Positions 54,211-62,887 of a stretch of DNA of 62,887 nt are shown here, in pieces. The stretch is from Comamonadaceae bacterium (lineage in GTDB: Bacteria > Pseudomonadota > Gammaproteobacteria > Burkholderiales > Burkholderiaceae). The notes below the pieces were generated by a model that saw only the letters and a list, made by a program, of their open reading frames with translations, was not told the origin of the DNA and did not search any database. The stretch lies in assembly GCA_947484245.1 (NCBI GenBank), contig CANKOT010000004.1, positions 1 to 62,887 on the forward strand, written 5' to 3'. Within the stretch, counting starts at the first letter, position 1. The number at the start of each line of letters is the position of its first letter. Both the position numbers and the translations under genes were made by a program.

Positions 54211-55464
54211 CTAGGCCTTCAAAAACATTTGCTTCACGGCCTCGCGCGCCTTGACCCTTTGCGGCTCCTCTGCGTGATTTAACTCACGAAAGGGACCGTT
54301 CAACATTTTCTTCATCATGCCCATTGAAAGCGACTCTAAAACGCTTTCAATGCTTTGGCCTTTGTCTATCAACTTGCGTGCTCGCATGACTTCCGCTTGA
54401 CGCCATGAGTCTGCTTGAAAGTTCAACTCTTGAATAAGCGGTACTTCGTTGCGATGCGCCAGCCACGTCATGAATTTCTGCACGCCATCGTCAATGATCA
54501 CCTCTGCGTTGACCACGGCTGCTTGCCTGTTCACTTGTCCGCTGCTGATCACTTCTGTGAGGTCGTCAACGGTGTAAAGATATACATCGCGAAGGTCTTT
54601 GACCTCAGGCTCAATGTCGCGCGGCACGGCCAAATCGACCATGAACATGGGCTTGCTTTTTCGCTTGCGCAAAGCACTTTTCACGGCTCCCAAGCCAATC
54701 AAGGGCAAGGTACTGGCCGTGCAACTGATGACGATGTCAAATTCGTGCAATCGCTTGGGTAAATCTGCCAAGGAGATACTTAGACCGCCGTGCGATTGCG
54801 CCAACAAATCGGCACGTTCGGCAGATCGGTTGGCAATCGTGATCGATTTGGGCGACTTGGCAGCAAAGTGCGCCACGCACAGCTCAATCATTTCACCAGC
54901 ACCCACAAACAAGATATTGGTTTCTTTGATGTTCTCAAAAATACGGCCCGACAATCGCACAGCAGCAGCAGCCATGCTGATGGAGTGGGCACCAATTTCT
55001 GTAGAGCTTCTAACTTCTTTGGCCACTGCAAAAGAACGCTGAAACAACTGATTGAGTGTGGTACCCAAGGCACCCGAGTCGCTGGCCATGCGAACAGCAT
55101 CTTTCAACTGACCCAAAATTTGAGATTCGCCCAAGACCATGGAGTCGAGGCCACTGGCAACTCGAAATGCATGCCGCGCAGAAGCATCGCCCTCAAAGCG
55201 ATAGGTGTGTGAGGCCAAGACATTCACTTGCGTATTGCCAGCTTCTGCCAACCAACTCAATGTTTGCGGTATTTGAACTTCATCGCCCGCGCAGTAAATT
55301 TCTGTTCGATTGCAGGTAGACAGAATGGCCACTTCCTTGTGCGTAGCAAAGCTTTGTCTCAAACCTTTCAAGGACTGATCCAATTTTTCTGACGCAAACG
55401 CAAAGCGTTCACGCAAGTCAATGGGTGCGGTTTTGTGATTCAGCCCTAAGGTCCAAACAGCCAT
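54211..55464 (-). CDS. hemA: Glutamyl-tRNA reductase
   Basis: The 417-residue protein has GLNHKTAPIDLRERF, the catalytic cysteine in LSTCNRTEIYC, GLDSMVLGESQILGQLK and an NADPH-binding VGAGEMIELC segment. It reduces glutamyl-tRNA to glutamate-1-semialdehyde, the first committed step to haem and bacteriochlorophyll by the C5 route. Its ATG directly follows the dxs stop, so the two genes are an operon supplying tetrapyrrole and isoprenoid precursors beside the photosynthesis genes. Confidence 0.96.
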   Translation of the reverse strand: MAVWTLGLNHKTAPIDLRERFAFASEKLDQSLKGLRQSFATHKEVAILSTCNRTEIYCAGDEVQIPQTLSWLAEAGNTQVNVLASHTYRFEGDASARHAFRVASGLDSMVLGESQILGQLKDAVRMASDSGALGTTLNQLFQRSFAVAKEVRSSTEIGAHSISMAAAAVRLSGRIFENIKETNILFVGAGEMIELCVAHFAAKSPKSITIANRSAERADLLAQSHGGLSISLADLPKRLHEFDIVISCTASTLPLIGLGAVKSALRKRKSKPMFMVDLAVPRDIEPEVKDLRDVYLYTVDDLTEVISSGQVNRQAAVVNAEVIIDDGVQKFMTWLAHRNEVPLIQELNFQADSWRQAEVMRARKLIDKGQSIESVLESLSMGMMKKMLNGPFRELNHAEEPQRVKAREAVKQMFLKA

Positions 55465-57351
55465 TTAGCCCACCGCTCTCAAAATAGGGGCGACCTTCAA
55501 ATCAGGCCAGCATGCTTCTATGCGTTTTTGAATGCCTGGCGCTTTCAGGCCATATTGCTGCATCAATTTTTGTGGATCACCGTGCTCTGTGAATTCGTCT
55601 TCAAAGCCCACCACCAACACGGGCATGACAATGCCCATGTCTTGCAAGGCCTCCAAAACTGCCGCGCCTGCACCGCCCTTGCGTGTCGCATCTTCTAGCG
55701 TAACCAGACGGTCATGGGATAGGGCAATTTGCTTCAAGGTTTCAACATCCAAGGGCTTGGCCCAGCGCATGTTCACAACAGTGGCATTGAGGGACTCAGC
55801 CACTTTAAGCGCCTCGTAAAGCAAGGGGCCAAACGCAAGCAAGGCGATGCCTTGGCCTTCGCGCCTGACTTCTGCTTTGCCAAAAGGCAAAACATCCAGG
55901 TCAGAGCCCACTTGTGCACCCACACCTGCACCTCTTGGGTACCTCACTGTGACAGCATGGTCTTGTGCATAGGCCGTGCTGAGCAATTGACGGCATTCAG
56001 CCTCGTCTGCAGGGCAGGCAATGCTCATGTTGGGAATGCAACGTGTGAAAGCAATGTCGTACATGCCTGCATGCGTCGGGCCATCAGCACCCACAATGCC
56101 AGCACGATCAAGTGCAAACACCACTGGCAAGTTTTGCAGTGCCACATCGTGAATCAATTGGTCGTAGGCTCTTTGCAAGAAAGTTGAATAGATGGCCACC
56201 ACAGGCTTCAAACCTTCGCATGCCATACCCGCAGCAAAGGTTACGGCGTGTTGTTCTGCAATGCCCACATCGTGATAGCGCTGGGGATACTGCTGGCTGA
56301 AACTCACCATGCCAGAGCCTTCTCGCATGGCCGGCGTGATACCCACCAAGCGCTGATCTTTTGCAGCCATGTCGCACAGCCATTGACCAAATACTTGCGT
56401 GAATGTGGGCTTGGGAGGCGTTGAAGCGGCAACGCTGACAATGCCTACAGCAGGATCAAATTTACTGGGGCCGTGATAGGCCACTGGGTCGGCTTCGGCC
56501 TTTGCATAGCCCTTGCCTTTGCGCGTCACCACATGCAAAAACTGCGGGCCGGGTTTGTTGTACAAACTTTGCAAGGTGTCGACCAAGTCATCCAGATCGT
56601 GGCCATCCACAGGGCCCGTATATTCAAAGCCCAAGTTTTCAAACATCGTCTGGGGCTGGATGAAGCTTTGCGTTTGCTGCTCAATCATTTGCGCCAAGGC
56701 GTACAAAGGGGGCGCATTTTTCAGCACTTGCTTGCCAATTTTTTTGGCATCGGCATAAAACCGGCCGCTCATCAGTTCATGCAAGTAATGGTTCAAGGCT
56801 CCCACGGGGGGGCTGATGGACATGTCGTTGTCGTTCAAGATCACCAGCAAGTTGCAGTCGCTCGCACCCGCATTGTTCAAGGCTTCGTAGGCCATGCCCG
56901 CTGTGAGAGCACCATCGCCAATGATGGCCACGGCTTTGCGCTGGCTGCCCATTTGTTTGGCCGCCATGGCCATGCCGAAAGCGGCAGAAATACTGGTTGA
57001 AGAGTGCGCGGTGCCAAAGGCGTCGTAAACACTTTCCTCGCGGCGAGGAAAACCGCTCAAACCGCCCAATTGGCGCATGCTGCCCATTTGGTCGTTGCGT
57101 CCCGTCAGCATTTTGTGCGGGTAAGTTTGATGGCCTACATCCCAGACCAAACGGTCTTCAGGGGTGTTGAAAACATAGTGCAGGGCCACGGTCAGTTCAA
57201 CCGTTCCCAAGTTTGAGCTGAAATGCCCACCCGTTTGCGAAACCGACTGAATCAAACGCTCACGCAAGCTGTTGGCCAAAGGGGCCAAGTTGCTACGTGA
57301 CAGGGTTCTAAGCTGCGCTGGGGACTGAATCCAATCAAGCAGGGCATTCAT
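55465..57351 (-). CDS. dxs: 1-deoxy-D-xylulose-5-phosphate synthase
   Basis: The 628-residue protein has the transketolase-like layout: [19 protein letters not shown] with the following NDNDMSIS (ThDP site), [13 protein letters not shown] linker and the [15 protein letters not shown] segment of the pyrimidine domain. It condenses pyruvate and glyceraldehyde 3-phosphate in the MEP pathway. I chose the ATG at 57351, with GAGG six bases upstream; longer frames run through the divergent promoter region. It is divergent from bchI with a 136-base gap and PpsR-like sites. Confidence 0.95.
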   Translation of the reverse strand: MNALLDWIQSPAQLRTLSRSNLAPLANSLRERLIQSVSQTGGHFSSNLGTVELTVALHYVFNTPEDRLVWDVGHQTYPHKMLTGRNDQMGSMRQLGGLSGFPRREESVYDAFGTAHSSTSISAAFGMAMAAKQMGSQRKAVAIIGDGALTAGMAYEALNNAGASDCNLLVILNDNDMSISPPVGALNHYLHELMSGRFYADAKKIGKQVLKNAPPLYALAQMIEQQTQSFIQPQTMFENLGFEYTGPVDGHDLDDLVDTLQSLYNKPGPQFLHVVTRKGKGYAKAEADPVAYHGPSKFDPAVGIVSVAASTPPKPTFTQVFGQWLCDMAAKDQRLVGITPAMREGSGMVSFSQQYPQRYHDVGIAEQHAVTFAAGMACEGLKPVVAIYSTFLQRAYDQLIHDVALQNLPVVFALDRAGIVGADGPTHAGMYDIAFTRCIPNMSIACPADEAECRQLLSTAYAQDHAVTVRYPRGAGVGAQVGSDLDVLPFGKAEVRREGQGIALLAFGPLLYEALKVAESLNATVVNMRWAKPLDVETLKQIALSHDRLVTLEDATRKGGAGAAVLEALQDMGIVMPVLVVGFEDEFTEHGDPQKLMQQYGLKAPGIQKRIEACWPDLKVAPILRAVG

Positions 57352-57396
57352 CATTTGCCTCAATATCTGTTCAATGAATGCATAATTTAACTGGAT

Positions 57397-57452
57397 TTGA
57401 CAAAACGTCAAGTTAAATTGACACTTTACGTAATTTTTTAAGTTGACACTTT
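57397..57452. promoter_or_regulatory. PpsR/CrtJ-like site cluster in the dxs-bchI divergent promoter
   Basis: Positions 57406-57423 read CGT-N12-ACA, one base from the TGT-N12-ACA CrtJ/PpsR consensus, and are mirrored inside as GTCAA-N6-TTGAC. Nearby is a second palindrome TTGAC-N5-GTCAA (57397-57411) and the decamer TTGACACTTT occurs twice (57418 and 57443). The region sits between dxs and bchI, so one regulator could control both directions. No perfect consensus site was found here. Confidence 0.35.
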
Positions 57453-57487
57453 GTCAGCCCGCTTGTTTAACTTCGATTGTGATTCAC

Positions 57488-58546
57488 ATGCCTTTGACCT
57501 TTCCTTTCTCAGCCATTGTGGGCCAGGACGACATGAAAATGGCCATCGTGCTCACGGCCATCGACCCCAGCATCGGGGGAGTTTTGGTCTTTGGTGATCG
57601 CGGCACGGGTAAGTCAACAGCCGTTCGAGCCCTGGCGGCCTTGCTGCCCAAAATGCGCGCTGTGGTGGGCTGCCCTTATGGCTGCGACCCTGAAAATGCC
57701 AAATGTCCAGACTGCGTTACAAAGGCCGCAACGGTCAGCAAAACTGGCAATGCCTCAAAAAATAGCCAATTGGTTGCGGTACCTGTCGTTGATTTGCCAC
57801 TGGGCGCCACTGAAGACCGAGTGGTCGGCGCCCTGGATCTGGAACGTGCGCTCTCGCAAGGCGTGAAAGCGTTTGAACCAGGACTTTTGGCACGCGCCAA
57901 TCGGGGTTATTTGTACATTGATGAGGTCAATTTGCTGGAAGACCATTTGGTAGACCTCCTGATAGATGTGGCGGCCTCAGGCGAAAACGTGGTGGAACGG
58001 GAAGGACTGAGCGTGCGGCACCCTGCACGTTTCGTTTTGATTGGCAGCGGCAATCCGGAAGAAGGCGAGTTAAGGCCTCAGTTGTTGGACCGCTTTGGTT
58101 TGTCGGTGGAAGTCAAAACACCCGACTCCCTTGCACAGCGAGTGGAAGTGGTGAAGCGCCGAGATGCTTTCGAGCAAAGCCCACAAGCCTTTACCGACCA
58201 GTGGAAAAAAGAAGACGACCGCGTCAGGCGCAGCATTGTGGCTGCCCGCAAACGATTGGCAGATGTGGCCATTCCAGATGAGGCCCGCGAATTTGCCGCC
58301 CAACTTTGCATGAGTTTGGGCACCGATGGTTTGCGCGGTGATTTGACCCTGGTTCGCGCAGCGCGGGCTGAAGCCGCTTTGCAAGGTGCCGCCAAAGTTG
58401 GGCAGAAGCACCTGATCAGGGTGGCACCTTCTGCGCTGCGCCATCGCCTTCGCCGCAACCCCCTGGATGATTCCGGCTCTTCAACGCGCGTGGAGAGAGC
58501 GCTTGCAGAACTGACAGCACCAAAGCCCAAGGCCCATCAGGCCTAG
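57488..58546 (+). CDS. bchI: Magnesium chelatase ATPase subunit BchI
   Basis: The 352-residue AAA+ protein has PFSAIVGQDDMK at the start, Walker A GDRGTGKST, the Cys-rich insert CPYGCDPENAKCPDC, Walker B YIDEVNLLED and the arginine-containing sensor region. With BchD and BchH it inserts Mg2+ into protoporphyrin IX, the first step unique to bacteriochlorophyll. I chose the ATG at 57488; an upstream TTG at 57443 lies inside the promoter repeats. bchD follows after 23 bases. Confidence 0.96.
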   Translation: MPLTFPFSAIVGQDDMKMAIVLTAIDPSIGGVLVFGDRGTGKSTAVRALAALLPKMRAVVGCPYGCDPENAKCPDCVTKAATVSKTGNASKNSQLVAVPVVDLPLGATEDRVVGALDLERALSQGVKAFEPGLLARANRGYLYIDEVNLLEDHLVDLLIDVAASGENVVEREGLSVRHPARFVLIGSGNPEEGELRPQLLDRFGLSVEVKTPDSLAQRVEVVKRRDAFEQSPQAFTDQWKKEDDRVRRSIVAARKRLADVAIPDEAREFAAQLCMSLGTDGLRGDLTLVRAARAEAALQGAAKVGQKHLIRVAPSALRHRLRRNPLDDSGSSTRVERALAELTAPKPKAHQA

Positions 58547-58569
58547 GCAGAAAAAGGCCCCGACAACCC

Positions 58570-60393
58570 ATGCAAGGCGACGCCGCAACCATTGCCGCAC
58601 TTTTTGCAGTAGACCCTGTGGGTCTCGGCGGTGTGGCACTTCGCTCGCCTGCCTGCGATGAGCGTGACCAGTGGCTGGCTCTTTTAAAAAATCTTTTACC
58701 GGCACAGACGCCCGTTCGGCGTGTGCCGCTCAACATCAATGACACAGCCTTGTTGGGCGGGCTGGATCTGGGCGCCACGCTACAAGCAGGCAAGCCAATT
58801 GCCCTTCAAGGTTTGTTGTCGCAAACCGATGGCGGCGTATTGGTCTTGGCCATGGCAGAGCGCATGAGCGTGTCTGCAGCAGCGCGCTTTGGTAGCGTGC
58901 TAGACACGGGCCTGGTGGCATTGCAACGCGATGGTTTAGACACCTCGGCGAAGGCCAGGCTGGGTTTGGTCGCCCTTGATGAAGGCGCCAGCGACGACGA
59001 GCAAATGCCCGCTGCACTGGCTGATCGACTGGCCTTTCGCTTGCTAATGGGCGCCCAAGACGAGGATGAAGAAGGACCCGACTGGACAGCCGAAGAAGTG
59101 CTGAATGCTCGGCAAGGTTTGCCGCAAGTGACGATGGACGACGAAGCTGTCAAAGCCCTTTGCGCCGCTGCATTGGCGCTGGGCATTGACTCGCTCAGAG
59201 CCAGTGTGTTTGCCGTGCGTGTTGCGCGGGCCGCCGCTGCGCTAGCGGGCAGTCCATGCGTGGAGGAAGAACATATCGGCGTTGCGGCTCGATTGGTTCT
59301 TGCACCTCGCGCAACTCGACTGCCACCGCCAACACCCCAAGAAGATCAGACCGAGAACACCCCTGAAGCCGCTGAAAACTCAGAGAATCCACCGCCAGAA
59401 CCTGAGCCAGCATCTAACAGGTCAGATACTGAAAATCAGGATCAGAGCGACACCCATGACGACCCTGAAGATACGCAAAACGAAGAACCTAGCCTGCCCG
59501 AAAATTTGACCGAATTGGTGCTCGAAGCAGCTCAAGCCGCCATTCCAGCGGGGCTCTTGGCCAGTTTGAAAATTGGCCAATTGCAACGCGCCAAAACACC
59601 CACCTCGGGCAGCGCGGGTGCACTGCAAAAAAATGCATTGCGCGGCAGGCCTGTTGGTGCACGCAAAGGCGAGCCGCGCGCAGGCCAACGCATCAATGTG
59701 CTTGAAACACTGAGGGCCGCTGCGCCTTGGCAAAAAATACGCCAAAAGCAACAGGCCACTTCTGAGGGCCAGAAACAACGCATCGTGGTGCGAAAAGAAG
59801 ACTTCCATGTCACGCGTTTTCGCCAATCGGGTCAGACCACCACCGTATTTGTGGTCGATGCTTCAGGCTCGTCTGCACTCAACCGTTTGGCTGAAGCCAA
59901 GGGCGCTGTTGAGTTGTTGCTGGCCGACTGCTATGTGCGGCGCGACAGTGTGGCGGTGCTGGCGTTCAGAGCTCAAACAGCGGAATTGATTCTGCCGCCC
60001 ACACGCTCTTTGGCGCGCGCCAAAAGAAGCTTGGCCGGTTTGCCAGGTGGCGGAGCCACACCACTGGCCCATGCCATCGAAGCATCGATGTTGTTGGCTG
60101 AGCAGTTGCGCAAAAAGGGAGAAACACCCATCGTGGTTTTGCTCACAGATGGCAAGGGCAATATTGCACGCGATGGCCGCCCAGGTCGCGCGCAGGCTGC
60201 AACAGATGCATTGGCTGCGGCTGCAGAAATGCGCCTGAAAGGCTTCAGCACCTTGCTGGTGGACACCTCGCCTCAAGCGCAAGAGGCCGCTCAAAATTTA
60301 GCGCAAGTCATGGGTGCGCAATATTTGGCCTTGCCCTATGCCGGCGCCAACTCTTTGAACCAAGCTGTTCGTGCTGTGGCTGGCAGGGCTTGA
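58570..60393 (+). CDS. bchD: Magnesium chelatase subunit BchD
   Basis: The 607-residue protein has an AAA-like N-terminal domain without a functional Walker A, an acidic proline-rich linker (about 255-310) and a C-terminal von Willebrand A domain with the MIDAS DASGSSA, followed by GGATPLAHA and LLTDGKGN. It bridges BchI and BchH. The overlap or close spacing with bchI and bchO indicates an operon. Length is slightly above the usual 560. Confidence 0.95.
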   Translation: MQGDAATIAALFAVDPVGLGGVALRSPACDERDQWLALLKNLLPAQTPVRRVPLNINDTALLGGLDLGATLQAGKPIALQGLLSQTDGGVLVLAMAERMSVSAAARFGSVLDTGLVALQRDGLDTSAKARLGLVALDEGASDDEQMPAALADRLAFRLLMGAQDEDEEGPDWTAEEVLNARQGLPQVTMDDEAVKALCAAALALGIDSLRASVFAVRVARAAAALAGSPCVEEEHIGVAARLVLAPRATRLPPPTPQEDQTENTPEAAENSENPPPEPEPASNRSDTENQDQSDTHDDPEDTQNEEPSLPENLTELVLEAAQAAIPAGLLASLKIGQLQRAKTPTSGSAGALQKNALRGRPVGARKGEPRAGQRINVLETLRAAAPWQKIRQKQQATSEGQKQRIVVRKEDFHVTRFRQSGQTTTVFVVDASGSSALNRLAEAKGAVELLLADCYVRRDSVAVLAFRAQTAELILPPTRSLARAKRSLAGLPGGGATPLAHAIEASMLLAEQLRKKGETPIVVLLTDGKGNIARDGRPGRAQAATDALAAAAEMRLKGFSTLLVDTSPQAQEAAQNLAQVMGAQYLALPYAGANSLNQAVRAVAGRA

Positions 60394-60406
60394 AACAAAG
60401 TTCAAT

Positions 60407-61333
60407 GTGAGCCAAAGACAAGCATTAGTTTGGGACACAGATGGCCGCCAATGGCCATTGCGCCATCTTTCAAGCTTCATTGAAACACCCAAGCTGCGCT
60501 GGCATGTGCAATTGGCTCAGCACCCCAACCCTCACGCCTCAAGCATCTTGCTGCTGCACGGCACAGGTGCCTCGACCCATTCGTGGCGTCACTTGATTCC
60601 CTTGTTGAGTGACAAATACACCGTGATTGCCATCGATTTTCCGGGCCATGGCTTTACCTCAATGCCTGAGGACAGCGACGTTGCCACTTTGTTTTCAATT
60701 CCGGGCATGGCAGCAGGCGTGGCTGAGTTGTTGGCACACATGCAAATCAAGCCCGACATGGTGGTGGGACATTCTGCGGGCGCTGCCGTGGCCTGCATGC
60801 TGACACTCAATGGCCATTTGCAACCGCACCGATTGATCTCGTTGAATGGGGCCTTGTTGCCATTGGATGGTGCTGCGGGGCAATTTTTTTCGCCCTTGGC
60901 CAAGGTACTGACCAAGGCGCCTTTTTTGCCAGAGTTGTTTGCATGGCAAGCTGCTCGCCCTTCTGTCTTGCAAAAGCTTTTGGACGGGACGGGCTCCAAA
61001 CTGGATGAGGAAGGCACAAGACTTTACAAAACGTTGATGAGCAAGCCTTCTCACGCACAAGCGGCGCTTTACATGATGGCGCACTGGGATTTGCACACCT
61101 TTTGGGAGCGGCTTCGCACGCTTCAAGATCCTCTTTCTTTGATCGTCGGATCCCAAGATTTGATTGTGCCGCCTTCAGTGGCCTACCGGGTGGCAGAAAC
61201 ACTTTCACATCTGCGAACTCAAGACATTATTTCGCTGCCCAACCTGGGGCACCTGGCCCATGAAGAGCAGGCTGAATGGGTGGCCAATGTGATCTGGCCG
61301 CTTGGTTCGCCATCCAGCGCACCTGCAAATTAA
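60407..61333 (+). CDS. bchO: Alpha/beta hydrolase BchO
   Basis: The 308-residue protein starts near LVWDTDGRQWPL, the BchO-type opening, and has the oxyanion LLLHGTGASTHSW, the nucleophile elbow GHSAGAA, an aspartate in VGSQDLIVP and the histidine in LGHLAHEEQ. BchO is a photosynthesis-cluster hydrolase tied to magnesium chelatase; its reaction is not established. The chosen GTG at 60407 follows the bchD stop; an earlier GTG at 60371 overlaps bchD. Confidence 0.87.
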   Translation: MSQRQALVWDTDGRQWPLRHLSSFIETPKLRWHVQLAQHPNPHASSILLLHGTGASTHSWRHLIPLLSDKYTVIAIDFPGHGFTSMPEDSDVATLFSIPGMAAGVAELLAHMQIKPDMVVGHSAGAAVACMLTLNGHLQPHRLISLNGALLPLDGAAGQFFSPLAKVLTKAPFLPELFAWQAARPSVLQKLLDGTGSKLDEEGTRLYKTLMSKPSHAQAALYMMAHWDLHTFWERLRTLQDPLSLIVGSQDLIVPPSVAYRVAETLSHLRTQDIISLPNLGHLAHEEQAEWVANVIWPLGSPSSAPAN

Positions 61334-61357
61334 TTCAAAAAACCTAGGCAACTACGG

Positions 61358-61420
61358 TTGACAGACACAATTCAAGTGTCTATATTTGTTTACACATCTA
61401 ATTGACAGGTTAAGTTGTCA
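61358..61420. promoter_or_regulatory. PpsR/CrtJ-type operator region before crtE
   Basis: Bases 61377-61394 read TGT-N12-ACA exactly (TGTCTATATTTGTTTACA), the CrtJ/PpsR consensus. It overlaps an inverted repeat GACAC-N7-GTGTC (61364-61380), and another, TGACA-N8-TGTCA, lies at 61403-61420. The cluster is 39-101 bases upstream of the crtE start, in the 125-base gap after bchO, and suggests repression by light/oxygen-sensitive PpsR. Confidence 0.5.
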
Positions 61421-61458
61421 CTTGGCAAATAGCTTCTACATCCATTGGAGACAAATCC

Positions 61459-62355
61459 ATGAAGGCAATCACAAAAATCGAGCAATGTTTGGCCATGGCC
61501 TTGGCGTCTGCCGATGACCCCAATTGCCCTCCTAAGCTGGCTGGTGCCGTGCGCCATGCGGTGTTTCCTGGTGGTGCTCGCGTTCGGCCTCAGCTGGCCT
61601 TGGCTGTTGCACAGGCTTGCGGCATGGACGATCCCCGCCTGAGCGAAGCTGTTGCAGTGTCCATTGAACTCATGCACTGTGCCTCATTGGTTCACGACGA
61701 CTTGCCTTGTTTTGACGATGCTCAAACTCGCCGCGGCCGTGCCTCTGTGCATTTCGCTTATGGCGAACCTTTGGCCGTGCTAACCGGCGACGCACTGATC
61801 GTGTTGGCCTTTCAAACTTTGGCCAATGCAGCCACCCAATCACCGCTTCGCTTGCCGGCTCTGATCCAAATCTTGGCCTCTTGTGTGGGCATGCCCGCGG
61901 GCATCGTGGCGGGTCAAGCTTGGGAATCTGAGTCACGTGTGTCCCTCATGCAATACCAGCGTGCCAAAACAGGCGCCCTATTTGTGGCCGCCACCAGCGC
62001 GGGCGCTTTGAGCGCAGGCGCAGACCCCAAGCAATGGCAGGGTCTGGGCGATTGTTTGGGCGAGGCTTACCAAGTGGCCGATGACATTCGTGACGTGATG
62101 GGTCAAGCCGATTTGTTGGGCAAGCCCGTTGGTCAAGACGCACAGCACGACAGGCCCAATGCCATTGCCAACCTCGGACTGTCAGGTGCCATTACGCATT
62201 TTGAAACCCTCATTCAAGCGGCATCCGATTCCATTCCAGAAGGCGCCAACGCTCAGTCGATGCGCGACTTGGTGATGCAACAGTCTGAACGTTTGGTGCC
62301 GCGTGCGGCTTGCGTGGCTTATCGTGCCAGCGCCAACCAAGGCGTTTCACACTGA
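61459..62355 (+). CDS. crtE: Geranylgeranyl diphosphate synthase CrtE (polyprenyl synthetase)
   Basis: The 298-residue protein has the first aspartate-rich motif DDLPCFDD followed by RRGR, and the second, YQVADDIRDV. It also carries the G-G-A-RVRPQLALA opening. It condenses isopentenyl units to C20 for carotenoids and the bacteriochlorophyll phytyl tail. The location between bchO and crtF favours CrtE; IspA (C15) is the alternative from sequence alone. An ATG with GGAG about eight bases upstream fits the start. Confidence 0.85.
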   Translation: MKAITKIEQCLAMALASADDPNCPPKLAGAVRHAVFPGGARVRPQLALAVAQACGMDDPRLSEAVAVSIELMHCASLVHDDLPCFDDAQTRRGRASVHFAYGEPLAVLTGDALIVLAFQTLANAATQSPLRLPALIQILASCVGMPAGIVAGQAWESESRVSLMQYQRAKTGALFVAATSAGALSAGADPKQWQGLGDCLGEAYQVADDIRDVMGQADLLGKPVGQDAQHDRPNAIANLGLSGAITHFETLIQAASDSIPEGANAQSMRDLVMQQSERLVPRAACVAYRASANQGVSH

Positions 62356-62380
62356 GTGTGACCAAGCACAGGACGCACAC

Positions 62381-62887
62381 ATGAAAACGCTAGATTTAGC
62401 CTCTTCTGCGCAGAGCGTGGGTCGAAAAACACCTTGGCGAGATTCGCTGGAAGCGGTCTGGGATCGCATGATGACCAGCACCTCTTTGTACCGCTGGAGC
62501 GTCTCAAATCCCCTCACTCGATGGATTACCCAGCGCCGTGCGCGCCAAGTGTTTGACCTGATGGCGGGTTTTGTGTATTCACAAGTTTTGTTGGCATGTG
62601 TGCGTTTGCACATTTTGGAAACGGTTGCCGAACGCCCACGCACCCTCGAAGAATTGGCCCAGTTCACCAACCTGCCTGTGGCTGGTTTGCAGCGTTTGTT
62701 GCAATCGGCACTGGCCTTGCGCTTGCTCGATTTGCGCAGTGAAGGACGCTATGGCTTAGGCGCATTGGGTGCCCCTGTGGCGGGCCATGTTGGCATTCGC
62801 GCCATGATTGAACACCATGCTGTGTTGTACCAAGACATGCAAGACCCTGTGGCCATGCTCAAGGGCACAGACCAGCCAGGCGCCATG
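62381..62887 (+). CDS. crtF: Carotenoid O-methyltransferase CrtF (3' truncated by window)
   Basis: The first 169 residues of a protein of normally about 370-400 are present; the frame is open to the window end. It shows the opening of CrtF-type O-methyltransferases, with the dimerisation/winged-helix region FDLMAGFVYSQVLLACVRLHILE and PRTLEELA, but the methyl donor site is outside. CrtF methylates demethylspheroidene or hydroxyneurosporene in spheroidene synthesis. It starts 25 bases after crtE. Confidence 0.82.
   Translation, partial: MKTLDLASSAQSVGRKTPWRDSLEAVWDRMMTSTSLYRWSVSNPLTRWITQRRARQVFDLMAGFVYSQVLLACVRLHILETVAERPRTLEELAQFTNLPVAGLQRLLQSALALRLLDLRSEGRYGLGALGAPVAGHVGIRAMIEHHAVLYQDMQDPVAMLKGTDQPGAM

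Noticed and set aside
1..62887. CRISPR arrays, tRNA/rRNA genes, insertion sequences, phage genes, riboswitches
   Set aside because: I looked for regular repeats, cloverleaf arms, transposase motifs and terminal inverted repeats and saw none convincing; short inverted repeats noted are promoter-linked.

Overview
The window looks like the chromosome of a photoheterotrophic (aerobic anoxygenic phototroph type) betaproteobacterium of the order Burkholderiales, probably Comamonadaceae. The basis is the gene order phoU-phoB-phoR-ppx-(histone-like)-sixA-ppk, the Bug-type solute receptor, the formate dehydrogenase, and a photosynthesis gene cluster edge (dxs-hemA / bchI-bchD-bchO / crtE / crtF). The genus cannot be fixed from the sequence alone. 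Genes are packed tightly; no gene-free stretch exceeds 300 bases. No rRNA, tRNA, CRISPR array, insertion sequence or prophage was recognised. The right third (from about 39 kb) is visibly richer in G+C than the left part.

Layout. 1-8.1 kb: phosphate signalling and polyphosphate genes (pstB end, phoU, phoB, phoR, ppx, a Lys/Ala-rich DNA-binding-like protein, sixA, ppk). 8.2-20.2 kb: an envelope lipid/sugar region with two PAP2 phosphatases, an ArnT-like and an ArnC-like glycosyltransferase, a YbhN-like membrane protein, a sugar-nucleotide epimerase, lptF, ugd, lplT, a GT4 glycosyltransferase and a small Mpo1-like membrane protein. 20.3-27.1 kb: a PhoD-like phosphatase, a YkgJ-type cysteine-cluster protein, a class III aminotransferase divergent from a phosphatidylserine decarboxylase, and a 5'-nucleotidase lipoprotein. 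27.2-35.1 kb: one co-directional block exbD-tonB-TonB-dependent receptor-exbB-tatT-dctP-dctQM, i.e. parts for outer- and inner-membrane uptake of one substrate. 35.1-38.5 kb: a DolP-like lipoprotein and an operon read leftwards encoding an OlsB-like acyltransferase, a PlcP-like phospholipase C and an Agt-like GT4 enzyme. 38.6-48.4 kb: a SET-domain methyltransferase, thioesterase, fused two-gene NAD formate dehydrogenase, YgiD, YghU, a fatty acid hydroxylase, a glutaredoxin and an HMA metal-binding protein. 48.4-54.1 kb: a four-gene block with two flavin monooxygenases, an orphan Bug receptor and a ThDP enzyme. 54.2-62.9 kb: isoprenoid/tetrapyrrole precursor and bacteriochlorophyll/carotenoid genes.

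How it fits together. The unifying theme of the left two thirds appears to be phosphate stress. I find repeated 18-base PhoB-box-like elements (two heptamers like CTGTCAT, 11 bases apart) in front of ppk, the PlcP/Agt operon, the exbD-tonB-receptor-TRAP block, the divergent PAP2/epimerase pair, the divergent GT4/Mpo1-like pair, and more weakly ugd and the PhoD-like phosphatase. In several cases a 4/6 -10-like hexamer lies exactly 10 bases downstream. If real, PhoBR encoded at the left edge would control polyphosphate, membrane-lipid replacement (phospholipid to glycolipid), and an unassigned envelope-spanning TonB/TRAP transporter. The last is the best candidate here for an undescribed system. 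The right end has a separate theme, light- and oxygen-related regulation, with a perfect TGT-N12-ACA PpsR/CrtJ-type site before crtE, a near-match between dxs and bchI, and an FNR-type box before the HMA gene. All regulatory assignments are inferences from motif reading by eye.
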